Numbered from the stretch's first letter, positions 54,172 to 63,597 are shown. The stretch is DNA of 64,000 nt from Solirubrobacterales bacterium (GCA_027315115.1 DAHUYQ010000029.1:54761-118760); one strand, 5' to 3'. Notes: generated by a model from the sequence alone, not told the origin. Translations and numbers: made by a program.

Positions 54172-55542
54172 GTGCCCGAGACAAGCTACGACTGCATCGT
54201 GGTCGGTTCCGGCCCGGGCGGCTACGTCGCCGCGATCCGCGCCGCCCAGCTGGGAATGAAGACGGCGGTGATCGAGAAGGACAGGATCGGGGGTCGCTGC
54301 CTGAACTACGCGTGCATCCCCGCCAAGGCGGTCCTGCGCTCCGCCGACGTGCTGCAGGAGATCCGCGACGCCGGCGAGTTCGGGATCAAGGTCGGCGCAC
54401 CCGAGGTCGATTTCGGGGCGGTGATGGAGCGCCGCGACAAGGTCGTCAAGACGCTCACGGGCGGCGTCTCGGGGTTGCTCAAGAAGAACTCGATCGAGGT
54501 CGTGGAGGGAGTCGGCTCGCTCGCGGGCGATGGTGCGGTGACGGTCGAGGGTCGCACCCTTCGAGCGAAGACGATCGTGCTCGCGACCGGCTCGGTCCCG
54601 CGCGGGATTCCCGGGGTGGCGCTCGGCGGGCGCGTGATCGGCACCGAGGAGGCATGGGCGCTCGAGCGGCTGCCGCAGTCGCTGGCGGTCGTCGGCGCCG
54701 GCGCATCGGGGGCCGAGATCGCCTCGGCGTACGCCCGGCTGGGGGTCGAGGTGCGGCTGTTCGAGATGCTCGATCGCGTGCTGCCGACCGAGGACGCCGA
54801 CATCTCGAAGGCCGCCGAGCGTGGCCTCAAGAAGCAGGGAATGAGCATCTACACGAGCACTCGGATCGCGAACGTGGAGTCGGGCGACGACCGCGTCACG
54901 TTCAGCTTCGGGGAGGAGTCGGGGAGCGCCGACTGGCTCGTACTCGCCACCGGGCGCGGCCCGGACGTGGAGGCACTCGGGCTCGAGGTCGCCGGCGTCG
55001 AGCTCGACGAGCGCGGCCTGATCAACGTCGACGGGGCGCTGCGCACGAGCGCCGCCGGGGTGTACGCGATCGGCGATCTGGTGCCCGGACCGGCGCTCGC
55101 CCACAAGGCGTCGGACGAGGGCGTGATCGCCGTGGAGGACGCCGCCGGCCGCGACACCCACCCGATCAGCTATCCCGACATCCCGCGCGCGACGTTCTGC
55201 ACGCCGAACGTCGGCTCGTTCGGACTGACCGAGGCGCAGGCCCGCGAGCAGGGTTACGACGTCGTCGTCGGCAAGCTCCAGTACGGCGCGGTCGGTGCGG
55301 GCACCGTGTACGGCGACCGCAGCGGGATCGTCAAGCTCGTCGGCGAGCGCAGGTACGGCGAGCTGCTCGGCGGGCACATCTGCGGCACGCGCGCGACCGA
55401 CCTGATCCAGGAGCTCGTCAACACCAAGGCGCTCGAGGGCGGCTACCCCGAGGTGGCGCGGGTGATCCACGGCCACCCGACGCTGTCCGAGGCGATCATG
55501 GAGGCGGCCCGAGCCGCCGACGGCTGGCTGATCCACGGCTAG
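54172..55542 (+). CDS. lpdA: Dihydrolipoyl dehydrogenase
   Basis: CIVVGSGPGGYVAAIRAAQLG, GGRCLNYACIPAKAVL (CxxxxC), AIGDLVPGPALAHKASDEG, HGHPTLSEAIMEAARAADGW. Confidence 0.95.
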   Translation: MPETSYDCIVVGSGPGGYVAAIRAAQLGMKTAVIEKDRIGGRCLNYACIPAKAVLRSADVLQEIRDAGEFGIKVGAPEVDFGAVMERRDKVVKTLTGGVSGLLKKNSIEVVEGVGSLAGDGAVTVEGRTLRAKTIVLATGSVPRGIPGVALGGRVIGTEEAWALERLPQSLAVVGAGASGAEIASAYARLGVEVRLFEMLDRVLPTEDADISKAAERGLKKQGMSIYTSTRIANVESGDDRVTFSFGEESGSADWLVLATGRGPDVEALGLEVAGVELDERGLINVDGALRTSAAGVYAIGDLVPGPALAHKASDEGVIAVEDAAGRDTHPISYPDIPRATFCTPNVGSFGLTEAQAREQGYDVVVGKLQYGAVGAGTVYGDRSGIVKLVGERRYGELLGGHICGTRATDLIQELVNTKALEGGYPEVARVIHGHPTLSEAIMEAARAADGWLIHG

Positions 55543-56114
55543 TGGATCAGCCGGAAGCTGTCTTCTTCTACGACCTCGGCGACCCGGAGTGCTACCTGGC
55601 CGCCGAGCGGATCACGGCGGCACTGCCGGTGCTCGCCGAGTGGGAGCCCGTGCTCGCCGCGGCCGTCCTCGACGACGGGCTTCCGAGACGGGACCTGGAC
55701 GTGCTCGCCGAGCGCGCCGCCGAGCAGGGACTGCTGGCGCTGCACCGGCCGGTCGGCTGGCCGCCCGACACGCGCGCGGCGATGCTCGCCGCCACCTATG
55801 CCAAGCGCGGCGGACGCGCGGTCGCGTTCTCGCTCGCCGCGTTCCGGCAGGCGTTCGCCGGCGGCCGCGACCTCGCCGACGAGAACACGGTGCTGATCGC
55901 CGCGGCCGCATGCGAGCTTCATCCCGCAGCCGTGCTGAAGGCGATCTCGATGGATTCGGTGGCGGCGCAGCTCGAAGCCGCCGGCGCGCGGGCCAGGGCC
56001 GCAGGCGTGGTCGCGCTGCCGGCGATCGCCGCCGGCGGCTCGATCGTGTGCGGCGCCGATTCGGTCGAGCGCGCGGCGGCGCTGCTCGGCGGAGCGGCCG
56101 GGGCGAAGCTGTAG
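55542..56114 (+). CDS. DsbA-family / 2-hydroxychromene-2-carboxylate isomerase-like protein
   Basis: GTG start overlapping the lpdA TAG; DQPEAVFFYDLGDPECYLAAERI...GVVALPAIAAGGSIVCGADSVERAAALL. Confidence 0.7.
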   Translation: MDQPEAVFFYDLGDPECYLAAERITAALPVLAEWEPVLAAAVLDDGLPRRDLDVLAERAAEQGLLALHRPVGWPPDTRAAMLAATYAKRGGRAVAFSLAAFRQAFAGGRDLADENTVLIAAAACELHPAAVLKAISMDSVAAQLEAAGARARAAGVVALPAIAAGGSIVCGADSVERAAALLGGAAGAKL

Positions 56115-56187
56115 CGGCGGGGCAGGCCCACCAGGCCAGCCCCGCCAGCTGAACGGTCAATCCCGGCCCGCGCCGGGGGAGCGGTTA

Positions 56188-56886
56188 ATGTCCCGTCGCA
56201 TGAACGAGGCCCCGGCCAGCGTGGGAGCCAAGGGCGAGGTCACGACGGTCGAGCTCGACCGCCACGAGCGGACGGTCGCCCGGCGCAGCGCCGAATCGCG
56301 GGCGACGATCCCCAACGTCGAGTTCACGGCGGAGGTCGCGATGGAGGCGACGCTCGCGCGCGAGGCCGAGCTCGGGTGCGGCACCACCGCGCTGCTGGTG
56401 CGCGCGGTCGCGCAGGCGCTGAGTGCGGTGCCGCGCGTCAACGGCGCCTACCGGGACGGGCGCTACGAGCTGTACTCGCGCGTCAACATCGGGGTGACGA
56501 TCGCCGACGAAGGGCTGTACGTGGTTCCCACCGTCTTCGACGCGAACGAGAAGAGCGCAGTCGAGATCGCGACCGAACTTGCCGATCTGTACGTACGCGC
56601 CCGAGAGGAACGCCTGACCCCGCCGGACCTGTCGGGCGCTACGTTCACGTTGACTGACTCGATCGCCTACGACATCGCCACGCTGACCCCGTTGATCGTG
56701 CCATCACAGGCTGCCGCCCTCGCCGCCGGACCGATCCGGGACGTACCCGTCGTCCGCGACGGGCAGGTCGCCCCGGGCCACACGATGGTGCTGACCCTGG
56801 CCTGCGACCACCGGATCGTCTATGGAGCCCACGCATCCGCCTTCCTCGAAGAGCTGAAGGCGCGGCTGGAGGAGGCAATGCAATGA
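56188..56886 (+). CDS. 2-oxo acid dehydrogenase acyltransferase-like protein, catalytic domain only
   Basis: ARRSAESRATIPNVEFTAEVAME...VNIGVTIADEGLYVVPTVFDAN...FTLTDS...LTLACDHRIVYGAHASAFLEEL; no lipoyl domain. Confidence 0.85.
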   Translation: MSRRMNEAPASVGAKGEVTTVELDRHERTVARRSAESRATIPNVEFTAEVAMEATLAREAELGCGTTALLVRAVAQALSAVPRVNGAYRDGRYELYSRVNIGVTIADEGLYVVPTVFDANEKSAVEIATELADLYVRAREERLTPPDLSGATFTLTDSIAYDIATLTPLIVPSQAAALAAGPIRDVPVVRDGQVAPGHTMVLTLACDHRIVYGAHASAFLEELKARLEEAMQ

Positions 56887-57890
56887 ACCAGGAGTCGGTC
56901 GAGGCGCTCGCCGAGCAGCTCGCCGCCCATGGCCGCGACGCCCTGATCGAGCGGCTGCGGGCCGCGTTCGCCGACGCGGCGGCCGCGCACGCCGACATCG
57001 TCGAGCTCGACGAGCAGAAGCTGGAGGCGCTCGTCCAGAGCTCCGCGGACCGGGCCGACGGGCTGCAGTGGCGCCGCGCGCTCGCGACGCTCGCCGCCGA
57101 CGCGCTGGGGGTGCCGGTGACCGAGGCGCTCACGCATCCGGCGGTCGCGCGCGCCCAGGAATTGGTCGGCGCCCCTTCCTACGAGCACAGCCTCGCCGAG
57201 CTGATCCGGCGCCCGGTGCCCGAGGCCGAGGGCGCGGCAATCGAGGCCGAGGCGCACGAGCCCGGGCCGGCGGAGCAGGACCCGTCCGCGTACGAGCAGG
57301 CTGACTACGAACCACCCGAGCCCGAGACGGTCGAGCCCGAGACGGTCGAGCCCGAAACGGTCGAGCCCGAGACGGCGTGGAGTCACGAGGAGCCACCGGC
57401 ACCAGCGGTCGAGTCGGGCTCTGCGTGGGGTTCGACCGAGACCGCGACGCCACCGGCGGCGGAGCAGGCACCCGAGACCGAAACGGAAGCGGGGACGGAA
57501 ACGGAGGGCGAGACGGGAACGGGGACCGAGACGGAGACGGAGACGACGGGCGAGGACGGCGAGCAGCACACGCTGCGAGTCGCGGCGGTCCATCTCGGAG
57601 GCGTCGCCAACCTGCCCACCGACGACCGCAAGATCGACCTTCGGCTGTCCGATGTCGGGCTCGACATCATGCGCGAGCACGACGAGATCATGGGCAGGCT
57701 CGGATGGGACGACATCGAGGCGCTGGAGGTGCCCGCACACCGCGGTCGCCTGCGACGGCGTACGCCCACCCGAGCGCAGCTGGTCGTGCGCACCGCCGCC
57801 GGCGACGCCAGCTTCGAGATCCCGGCGTTCTCGAGCGACGAGCTGCGCGAGCGGGTCGACGCGCTGTTCGTCCGTTACGGTCGCAAGTAG
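56883..57890 (+). CDS. Protein of unknown function with acidic EPETV/TETE repeats
   Basis: Helical N-terminus, acidic repeat linker, conserved-looking C-terminal beta domain; ATGA overlap with upstream gene. Confidence 0.7.
   Translation: MNQESVEALAEQLAAHGRDALIERLRAAFADAAAAHADIVELDEQKLEALVQSSADRADGLQWRRALATLAADALGVPVTEALTHPAVARAQELVGAPSYEHSLAELIRRPVPEAEGAAIEAEAHEPGPAEQDPSAYEQADYEPPEPETVEPETVEPETVEPETAWSHEEPPAPAVESGSAWGSTETATPPAAEQAPETETEAGTETEGETGTGTETETETTGEDGEQHTLRVAAVHLGGVANLPTDDRKIDLRLSDVGLDIMREHDEIMGRLGWDDIEALEVPAHRGRLRRRTPTRAQLVVRTAAGDASFEIPAFSSDELRERVDALFVRYGRK
57318..57377. repeat. Four 15-bp tandem repeats GAGCCCGAGACGGTC
   Basis: Near-identical, in frame (EPETV), followed at about 57473-57553 by GAC/GGA-rich hexamer repeats. 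Confidence 0.85.
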
Positions 57891-57983
57891 GAGCGCACGC
57901 CGCGCGCCGCAGACACGGAGGCGCGAACGCCCACCGCCGACACGCTCGCACGGGAGCTGGCCGACTGGATCGGCGACCGTCGC

Positions 57984-58574
57984 GTGCTCGAAGCGGTCAC
58001 CACCGTCCCCCGCGAACGGTTCACGCCGCCGAACCTGCGCGAGCGGGCGTACGAGAACGTCGCGCTGCCGATCGGGTGCGGCCAGACGATCTCCCAGCCG
58101 GTGGTGGTCGCGAGGATGCTCGAGCTGCTCGAGCTGACCGGCTCCGAGCGCGTGCTCGACATCGGCACCGGCTCGGGGTATCACGCCGCGCTGCTGGCGA
58201 CGCTCGCGGCGCGCGTGCTGACGATCGAGCGGCACGCGGCGCTGACCGAGGCTGCAGGGCTTGCCCTGTGCGAGCTCGGGCTGACGAACGTGGAGCTGTT
58301 CATCGGCGACGGCAGTCGCGGGATCCCCAGTCGAGCGCCGTTCGACGCGATCAACGTCGCCGCGGCGATCGGCGGTCCGGTCCCCACCGCACTGATCGAT
58401 CAGCTGGCGCCGGGTGGACGGCTGGTGGCGCCCGTGTGCGAGGACCCGGAGCAGCCCGACAAGCAGCGCCTGACCGTGATCCGGCGCAGCGAGCGCGGCG
58501 TCTCGCAGGCGCTGCTCGACCCGGTCAGGTTCGTTCCGCTCGTGGTCGGGCGGCAGCGAGCCGCTCGCGCATGA
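57984..58574 (+). CDS. pcm: Protein-L-isoaspartate O-methyltransferase
   Basis: VPRERFTPPNLRERAYENVALPIGCGQTISQPVVVARMLELL, VLDIGTGSGYHAALLATLA; homologous-looking residues continue upstream of this GTG. Confidence 0.88.
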   Translation: MLEAVTTVPRERFTPPNLRERAYENVALPIGCGQTISQPVVVARMLELLELTGSERVLDIGTGSGYHAALLATLAARVLTIERHAALTEAAGLALCELGLTNVELFIGDGSRGIPSRAPFDAINVAAAIGGPVPTALIDQLAPGGRLVAPVCEDPEQPDKQRLTVIRRSERGVSQALLDPVRFVPLVVGRQRAARA

Positions 58575-59616
58575 CCGCGTGCGCGACCGGGCTCGAGTCG
58601 ACCAGCACGAACCGCCGACCGAGCTGCCGGCAGACCGCGCCCAGCGTGCCCGACCCGGCGAACGGGTCCAGGCACCAGCCACCCGGCCGCGACGAGGCGG
58701 ACACGATCCGCCGCAGCACGCCTTCGGGCTTCTGCGTCGGGTAGCCGGTCTTCTCCCGACCGTTCGTCGGCACGATCGTGTGAAACCAGACGTCGGTGGG
58801 TCGCTTGCCGCGCGCCGCCTTATCGGGGCCGACCAGCCCGGGCGCCATGTACGGCTCGCGCTCGACGGCGTCGGCGTCGAAGTGATGGCGCCCCGGAACG
58901 CGGGCGTACACGAGGATCGTGTCGTGCTTGGCCGGCCAGCGCCGCCGCGGCTTGGCGCCGTAGTCGTAGGCCCAGATCAGCTCGTTGAGAAACGCCTCGC
59001 GCCCGAAGACCTCGTCGAGCAGCAGCTTGCAGTAGTGCGCCTCGCGGTAGTCGATGTGGAAGTACAGCGTGCCGTGGTCGGCCAGCAGCCCGCGGGCGGC
59101 CCGCAGTCGCGGCTCGAGGAACTCGAGGTAGTCCCCGAAGGCATCCTCGTAGCTGAGCCGCTGGAGCAGCGTCGAGCGATAGCGCCGGCCGCCGAAGCCG
59201 GTCCGCAGGCCCGAACGGGCGCCGTCCGCCGCTTCGTCGCGGGCCACTGCCAGCGTCGCCCGTGTCTGGGCGCGACCGGTGTTGAACGGCGGATCGAGGT
59301 ACACGAGATCGAATGCGCCTCGCGGCAGCGCTGCGAGGGCCGGCAGGTTGTCGCCCAGGATCAGGAGGTCGTCGTCGAGCACGAGCCCGGGTTCCGGTTG
59401 GGGCTCGCGCTCGGGGGCCGGGCCCGAATCGGGGTCGGTCTCGGGTGGCCGGGCTCCAACGGCTTCGAATTCGCAGATGCGCACGCCGGCCGTAGACGCT
59501 ACCGTCGCGGGCGGGCGCAACGTCGACCCCCGCACGGGGTTACCGACATTTGTAAGGGCAGCGTAAAGGCAAGCTGACCCGCAGATCAAGATGGCGTTTC
59601 CACAGGTAAGCTTCAC
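58525..59616 (-). CDS. Site-specific DNA methyltransferase (beta-type N6-adenine/N4-cytosine), orphan
   Basis: FDLVYLDPPFNTGRAQTR (DPPF), TGYPTQKPEGVLRRIV, CLDPFAGSGTLGAVCRQLGRRFVLVD (FAGSGT); true start probably internal. Confidence 0.85.
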   Translation of the reverse strand: MKLTCGNAILICGSACLYAALTNVGNPVRGSTLRPPATVASTAGVRICEFEAVGARPPETDPDSGPAPEREPQPEPGLVLDDDLLILGDNLPALAALPRGAFDLVYLDPPFNTGRAQTRATLAVARDEAADGARSGLRTGFGGRRYRSTLLQRLSYEDAFGDYLEFLEPRLRAARGLLADHGTLYFHIDYREAHYCKLLLDEVFGREAFLNELIWAYDYGAKPRRRWPAKHDTILVYARVPGRHHFDADAVEREPYMAPGLVGPDKAARGKRPTDVWFHTIVPTNGREKTGYPTQKPEGVLRRIVSASSRPGGWCLDPFAGSGTLGAVCRQLGRRFVLVDSSPVAHAVMRERLAAARPRAERT

Positions 59617-59618
59617 GT

Positions 59619-60185
59619 ATGGCCACGGACACCCAGAAGTCGCAGCGCGCGGCTGACCTGCGGACGCGCGTTGCCGGCTCTGCGGTGGCCGCGCGGCTCC
59701 AGCGTCTGACCGAGCGGCGGATCATTCGCTTCGCGATTTCGTCCGCGATCGCAGCCGGGACGAGCGCCGTCGTGTTCCCGATCCTGTACGTGCTCGGAGC
59801 TTCGACGACCGTGTGCTCGATCGGTGCTTTCGTCGCGGGCGCGATCCCGAACTGGACGATCAACCGGCGCTGGACGTGGAAGGTCGAGGGCCGGGTCGCG
59901 TTCGGGCGCGAGGTGATCGCCTACGTGGTCCTGTCGGCGTCGACGCTGGTGCTGTTGTCGCTCGTGACCGGCTGGACGGACGATCGGGCCCATTCGATCC
60001 CCCCCGGCGACGGGCTGCGCGCGCTCGTCGTCACGGCCTCGTACTTCGCGACGCTCGCCGTCCTCTACGGCGTGCGCTTCTTCCTCTACGAGCGCTGGAT
60101 CTTCTCGGGTCGCAGCCGCTTCCGCGCCGCGTTGCGGTCCCGCCGCCAGGTGTGGATCGCCGCTCGCGCGAACCGCACTCCGTAG
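59619..60185 (+). CDS. GtrA family membrane protein
   Basis: RFAISSAIAAGTSAVVFPILYVLG, FVAGAIPNWTINRRWTWK, FFLYERWIF. Confidence 0.88.
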   Translation: MATDTQKSQRAADLRTRVAGSAVAARLQRLTERRIIRFAISSAIAAGTSAVVFPILYVLGASTTVCSIGAFVAGAIPNWTINRRWTWKVEGRVAFGREVIAYVVLSASTLVLLSLVTGWTDDRAHSIPPGDGLRALVVTASYFATLAVLYGVRFFLYERWIFSGRSRFRAALRSRRQVWIAARANRTP

Positions 60186-60937
60186 CCGAAGTTACCGCCC
60201 TTCTTGGTGCCGGTCGCGTGGACGCCCCGGTCGCGCATCGTCGTCGGCACCTCGGCGAGGCGGAAGCCGCCCAGCGCGGCGCTGATCTGCAGCTCGGCGG
60301 CCTGATACTGGGGCTGCTCGAGCGTCACAGCGGCCGTCACCTCCGCGCGCATCGCCCGCAGGCCGCACGCCGGATCGGTGATCCGGTGGCGGGTGAGGAC
60401 GGTCAGGATCGCGCCGAACACCAGCACCCCCAGGTGCCGCGTGGCGTCGGTCGTCAGCTCGGTGCCGAGCCTGCGTGAGCCGGACACGAAGTCGGCGCGG
60501 CCGTCGATGATCGGCTGCACCACCGCCGCGATCTCGCTCGGCTCGTACTGCCCGTCGGCGTCGATCGTGCAGATGATCTGCGCGCCACGGGCCCGCGCGA
60601 GCCAGTAGCCGAGCCGCAGCGCGGCCCCCTGCCCGCGATTTACCTTGACGTCGCACACGAGCGCGCCGGCTGCCGCTGCGACCTCCGCGGTGCGGTCCCC
60701 GGCGCCGTCGACCACGACGATCACCTCGAGCGCGAGCCCGGCCATCGCCGGCGGGATCTCGGCGATCACCTCCGCGACCGTCGGCTCCTCGTTGTACGCA
60801 GGGATCACGATCGCCAGCGGCGCCCCGGTGCAGGGCGGGTGCTGCTCCAGAAACGCGAGCGCGGCGGCGCGCTCGACTGGAGCGAGCAGCGCCAGCTGCC
60901 CCTCGCGATCGAACGTGGGCGGCCGGGTGGCGGTCAT
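60086..60937 (-). CDS. Family 2 glycosyltransferase (dolichyl-phosphate-sugar synthase-like)
   Basis: LAIVIPAYNEEPTVAEVIAEIP, VNRGQGAALRLGYWLARARGAQIICTIDADGQYEP, FVSGSRRLG. Confidence 0.9.
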   Translation of the reverse strand: MTATRPPTFDREGQLALLAPVERAAALAFLEQHPPCTGAPLAIVIPAYNEEPTVAEVIAEIPPAMAGLALEVIVVVDGAGDRTAEVAAAAGALVCDVKVNRGQGAALRLGYWLARARGAQIICTIDADGQYEPSEIAAVVQPIIDGRADFVSGSRRLGTELTTDATRHLGVLVFGAILTVLTRHRITDPACGLRAMRAEVTAAVTLEQPQYQAAELQISAALGGFRLAEVPTTMRDRGVHATGTKKGGNFGYGVRFARAAIHTWRRDRNAARKRLRPEKIQRS

Positions 60938-61941
60938 GTCGCCGCGTCCGCCGTGGTCGAGATCTCGGCGCCTCCGGGCAGCGGCGCGGCTCCCTCGACG
61001 TCGAGCGTCCGCCACTCCTCCCAGACGCCCGCAACCCCCTCCGTGAACTGGTAGCGGGGACGCCAGCCGGCCGCGTGGGCGCGGCTGGGGTCGACGATCA
61101 CGGCCGGCATCTCGCCCTGCTTCGCCGGTCCATGGGTGACGCTCAGCTGGGCCCCGGATGCGCGACGGACCTCGTCGACCACCTCGAGCACGGACAGCGA
61201 GCGGCCGGAGCCGATCACGAGCGGGCCGTGCAGGCGCTCGTCGGTGAGCGCTAGCGCGAACGCCGCGACGACGTCGGCCGCGTGCACGTAGTCGCGGACC
61301 TGACGACCGTCGCCGTAGATCTCGAACGTCGTGCCGAGCCTGATCGCTCGCATCAGCCGCGCGACGATGCTGTCCTTCGCCTGCATCCCGGGTCCGTAGA
61401 CGTTCGTCAGACGCAGCGCGGTGCACCTGACCCCGTAGACGGCGGTGTAGGCCGACATCATCATCTCCGCCGCCGCCTTGGTCGCGCCGTACGGGGTGAG
61501 CGGTCGTAGCGCCGCCCGCTCGGTGATCGCGGGCTCCTCCATCGGGCCGGTGACGGCGTTCGTCGAGGCGAACGCGAGCGCACCGACACCGGCCGCGCGC
61601 GCGGCCTCGAGCACGCGATGCGTCCCCTCGACGTTGGTCCGATGGGTGAGCTCGGGATCCTCGATCGACTTCAGCACCGACGTCCGCGCCGCCAGGTGCA
61701 CGATTCCGTCGAAGCCGCCGTCGAGCGCAGCGTCGACCGTGTCGCGGTCGACGATGTCGCCCTGGACGATGTCGACGGCGGGGTCGGGATGCGGTTGCAG
61801 ATCGACGACCCGAACGACGGCGCCCGCCGTCGTCAGCGCAGCGACCATCTGGCGGCCGATGAAGCCGGAGCCCCCGGTCACGAGGATCCGCCGGCCGGCG
61901 AGCGCTGGCAGGGCTTCTGATGCCGGAGACGGCTGGGCCAC
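60934..61941 (-). CDS. NAD-dependent epimerase/dehydratase
   Basis: RRILVTGGSGFIGRQMVAAL, HLAARTSV, STNAVTGPMEEP, YGATKAAAE; GTG start inferred. Confidence 0.9.
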   Translation of the reverse strand: MAQPSPASEALPALAGRRILVTGGSGFIGRQMVAALTTAGAVVRVVDLQPHPDPAVDIVQGDIVDRDTVDAALDGGFDGIVHLAARTSVLKSIEDPELTHRTNVEGTHRVLEAARAAGVGALAFASTNAVTGPMEEPAITERAALRPLTPYGATKAAAEMMMSAYTAVYGVRCTALRLTNVYGPGMQAKDSIVARLMRAIRLGTTFEIYGDGRQVRDYVHAADVVAAFALALTDERLHGPLVIGSGRSLSVLEVVDEVRRASGAQLSVTHGPAKQGEMPAVIVDPSRAHAAGWRPRYQFTEGVAGVWEEWRTLDVEGAAPLPGGAEISTTADAAT

Positions 61942-62034
61942 GGACGGGCGAGGATAGCCGAAACGTCCCTGCTGCCACGCTCCGTCCGCGACCTCGCAGG
62001 GTCCTCGGCGCTGCCGCTGGTACCTTGGGTCCGC

Positions 62035-63552
62035 GTGAGCTCGCCCAGGGCCCGGCCCCCCCGCGCCTCCCGCAGGCCACCGCGCTCGCCGCGCACGGGC
62101 GCGAGAGGCCGGCCGCCGCTGTCGCCCCACAGCCGGATCTTCCGCCGGCGGCTGGTCGCGCTCGGACTGCTGGGGCTGATCGTCCTGATCGCGGTGCGCA
62201 GCATCGCCGGTGGCGGGGTGCAGGCCCCGCCTGCGCCCGGGCTGGCCGGCCCGGGCGCAGGCGGACCGGGCGTTGCCTTCCGGTACCTGCCGTCCCGCGA
62301 GGCTGCGTACGCGGCGCGGGCCACCGCCGGCAGCGCCCAGGTGCTCTACACGATGAGCCCGGGCGGGGCGCTGGCCACCGCAGCACGGGTGGCGCCATTC
62401 CGGAAGCTGATCGACGCCGCGGTGCGCGGCACGCCGATCCCCGCGCGGCTGCTGGAGGCGCTCGTGTTCCTCGAGAGCGCCGGGCGCCCGCAGGTGATCG
62501 CGGGCTCGAGCGCCGCCGACGCGGCCGGCCTCACGCAGATCCTCGCCGGAACGGGACAGCAGCTGCTCGGAATGCGGATCGACCTGGCGCGCAGCGAGCG
62601 CCTGACCGGGGAGATCGAGCGAGCCACGGCGCTTGGCCAGGCTGCTCGCGTGAGCGCGCTGGAGCGCCACCGTGCCGCGATCGATCAGCGGTTCGTCCCG
62701 CGGGCCGCGCTGGCTGCGACCGTGCGCTACCTGCAGATCGCGCTACACGATTTCGGTGGCCGGCTCGACCTCGCGGTCGCCGCCTACCACGCCGGGATCG
62801 GCAACCTCCAGCAGGTGCTCGGCGACTACGGCGCAGGACGCCCGGTCCCGTACGCGCAGCTGTACTTCGACAGCTCGCCGGTCAGCCACGCGGCCGCCTA
62901 CGACCTCCTGTACAGCCTCAGCGACGACTCGTCGCTGTACTGGTGGCGCGTGCTGGGCGCCGAGCAGATCATGTCGCTGTACCGCACCGACCGGGCGGCG
63001 CTGAATCGGATCGCGGCACTCCAGACGGCCTACCCGTCGAACGCCGAGGTGCTCGTGCCGCCCGGCTCGACCGCGAGCTTCGCGGGACCGCAGGGGGTGT
63101 CCGACGCGTACGTCTCTCGAGCGCTCGTGCCGCTGCCGCGCAACGCCTCCGCGCTGCACCTCGCATACGCGAGCTCGATGGGCGAGGACGCACGCAAGCT
63201 GAGCGCTCCGGTGGGCCTGTATCGCGGTCTGCGCCCGGCGGCGCTGACCACACTGCTCGCGATCGCGGCCGAGGTCCACGCGATCGCGCCGGGCAGCGCG
63301 CCGCTGACGGTGACGCAGACCGTCGTCGATCGCAGCTACCTGCAGCTCCTGGGCGAGGTCGACCCGCCCGCGACGACCGGCTACACGTTTCAGATCGAGC
63401 GTCGCTACTCCTCCCCGGCGCAGGCCGCCGCGTTTCAGTTCGTACTCGACCGCCTGCAGGCGCTCGACGTGATCGCGTGGACGCGGCTGCCCGCGACGAT
63501 CGAGATCACCGTCGCCCCCGACGCCGCGGCGGTGCTCGAGCACGGACCCTAG
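62035..63552 (+). CDS. Membrane-anchored lytic transglycosylase (SLT domain)
   Basis: N-terminal TM helix; LLEALVFLESAGRPQVIAGSSAADAAGLTQI, AVAAYHAGIGNLQQVL. Confidence 0.85.
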   Translation: MSSPRARPPRASRRPPRSPRTGARGRPPLSPHSRIFRRRLVALGLLGLIVLIAVRSIAGGGVQAPPAPGLAGPGAGGPGVAFRYLPSREAAYAARATAGSAQVLYTMSPGGALATAARVAPFRKLIDAAVRGTPIPARLLEALVFLESAGRPQVIAGSSAADAAGLTQILAGTGQQLLGMRIDLARSERLTGEIERATALGQAARVSALERHRAAIDQRFVPRAALAATVRYLQIALHDFGGRLDLAVAAYHAGIGNLQQVLGDYGAGRPVPYAQLYFDSSPVSHAAAYDLLYSLSDDSSLYWWRVLGAEQIMSLYRTDRAALNRIAALQTAYPSNAEVLVPPGSTASFAGPQGVSDAYVSRALVPLPRNASALHLAYASSMGEDARKLSAPVGLYRGLRPAALTTLLAIAAEVHAIAPGSAPLTVTQTVVDRSYLQLLGEVDPPATTGYTFQIERRYSSPAQAAAFQFVLDRLQALDVIAWTRLPATIEITVAPDAAAVLEHGP

Positions 63553-63597
63553 TGGATGGGAACGGCCGTCCCGTCAGCGGCGGCCGCGGCACGCTGC

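Noticed and set aside
60086-62398. 770-aa minus-strand ORF spanning the glycosyltransferase and epimerase
   Set aside because: The GT2 gene starts at 60937 (ATGA overlap with the epimerase stop); the upstream part is out-of-frame to the epimerase.
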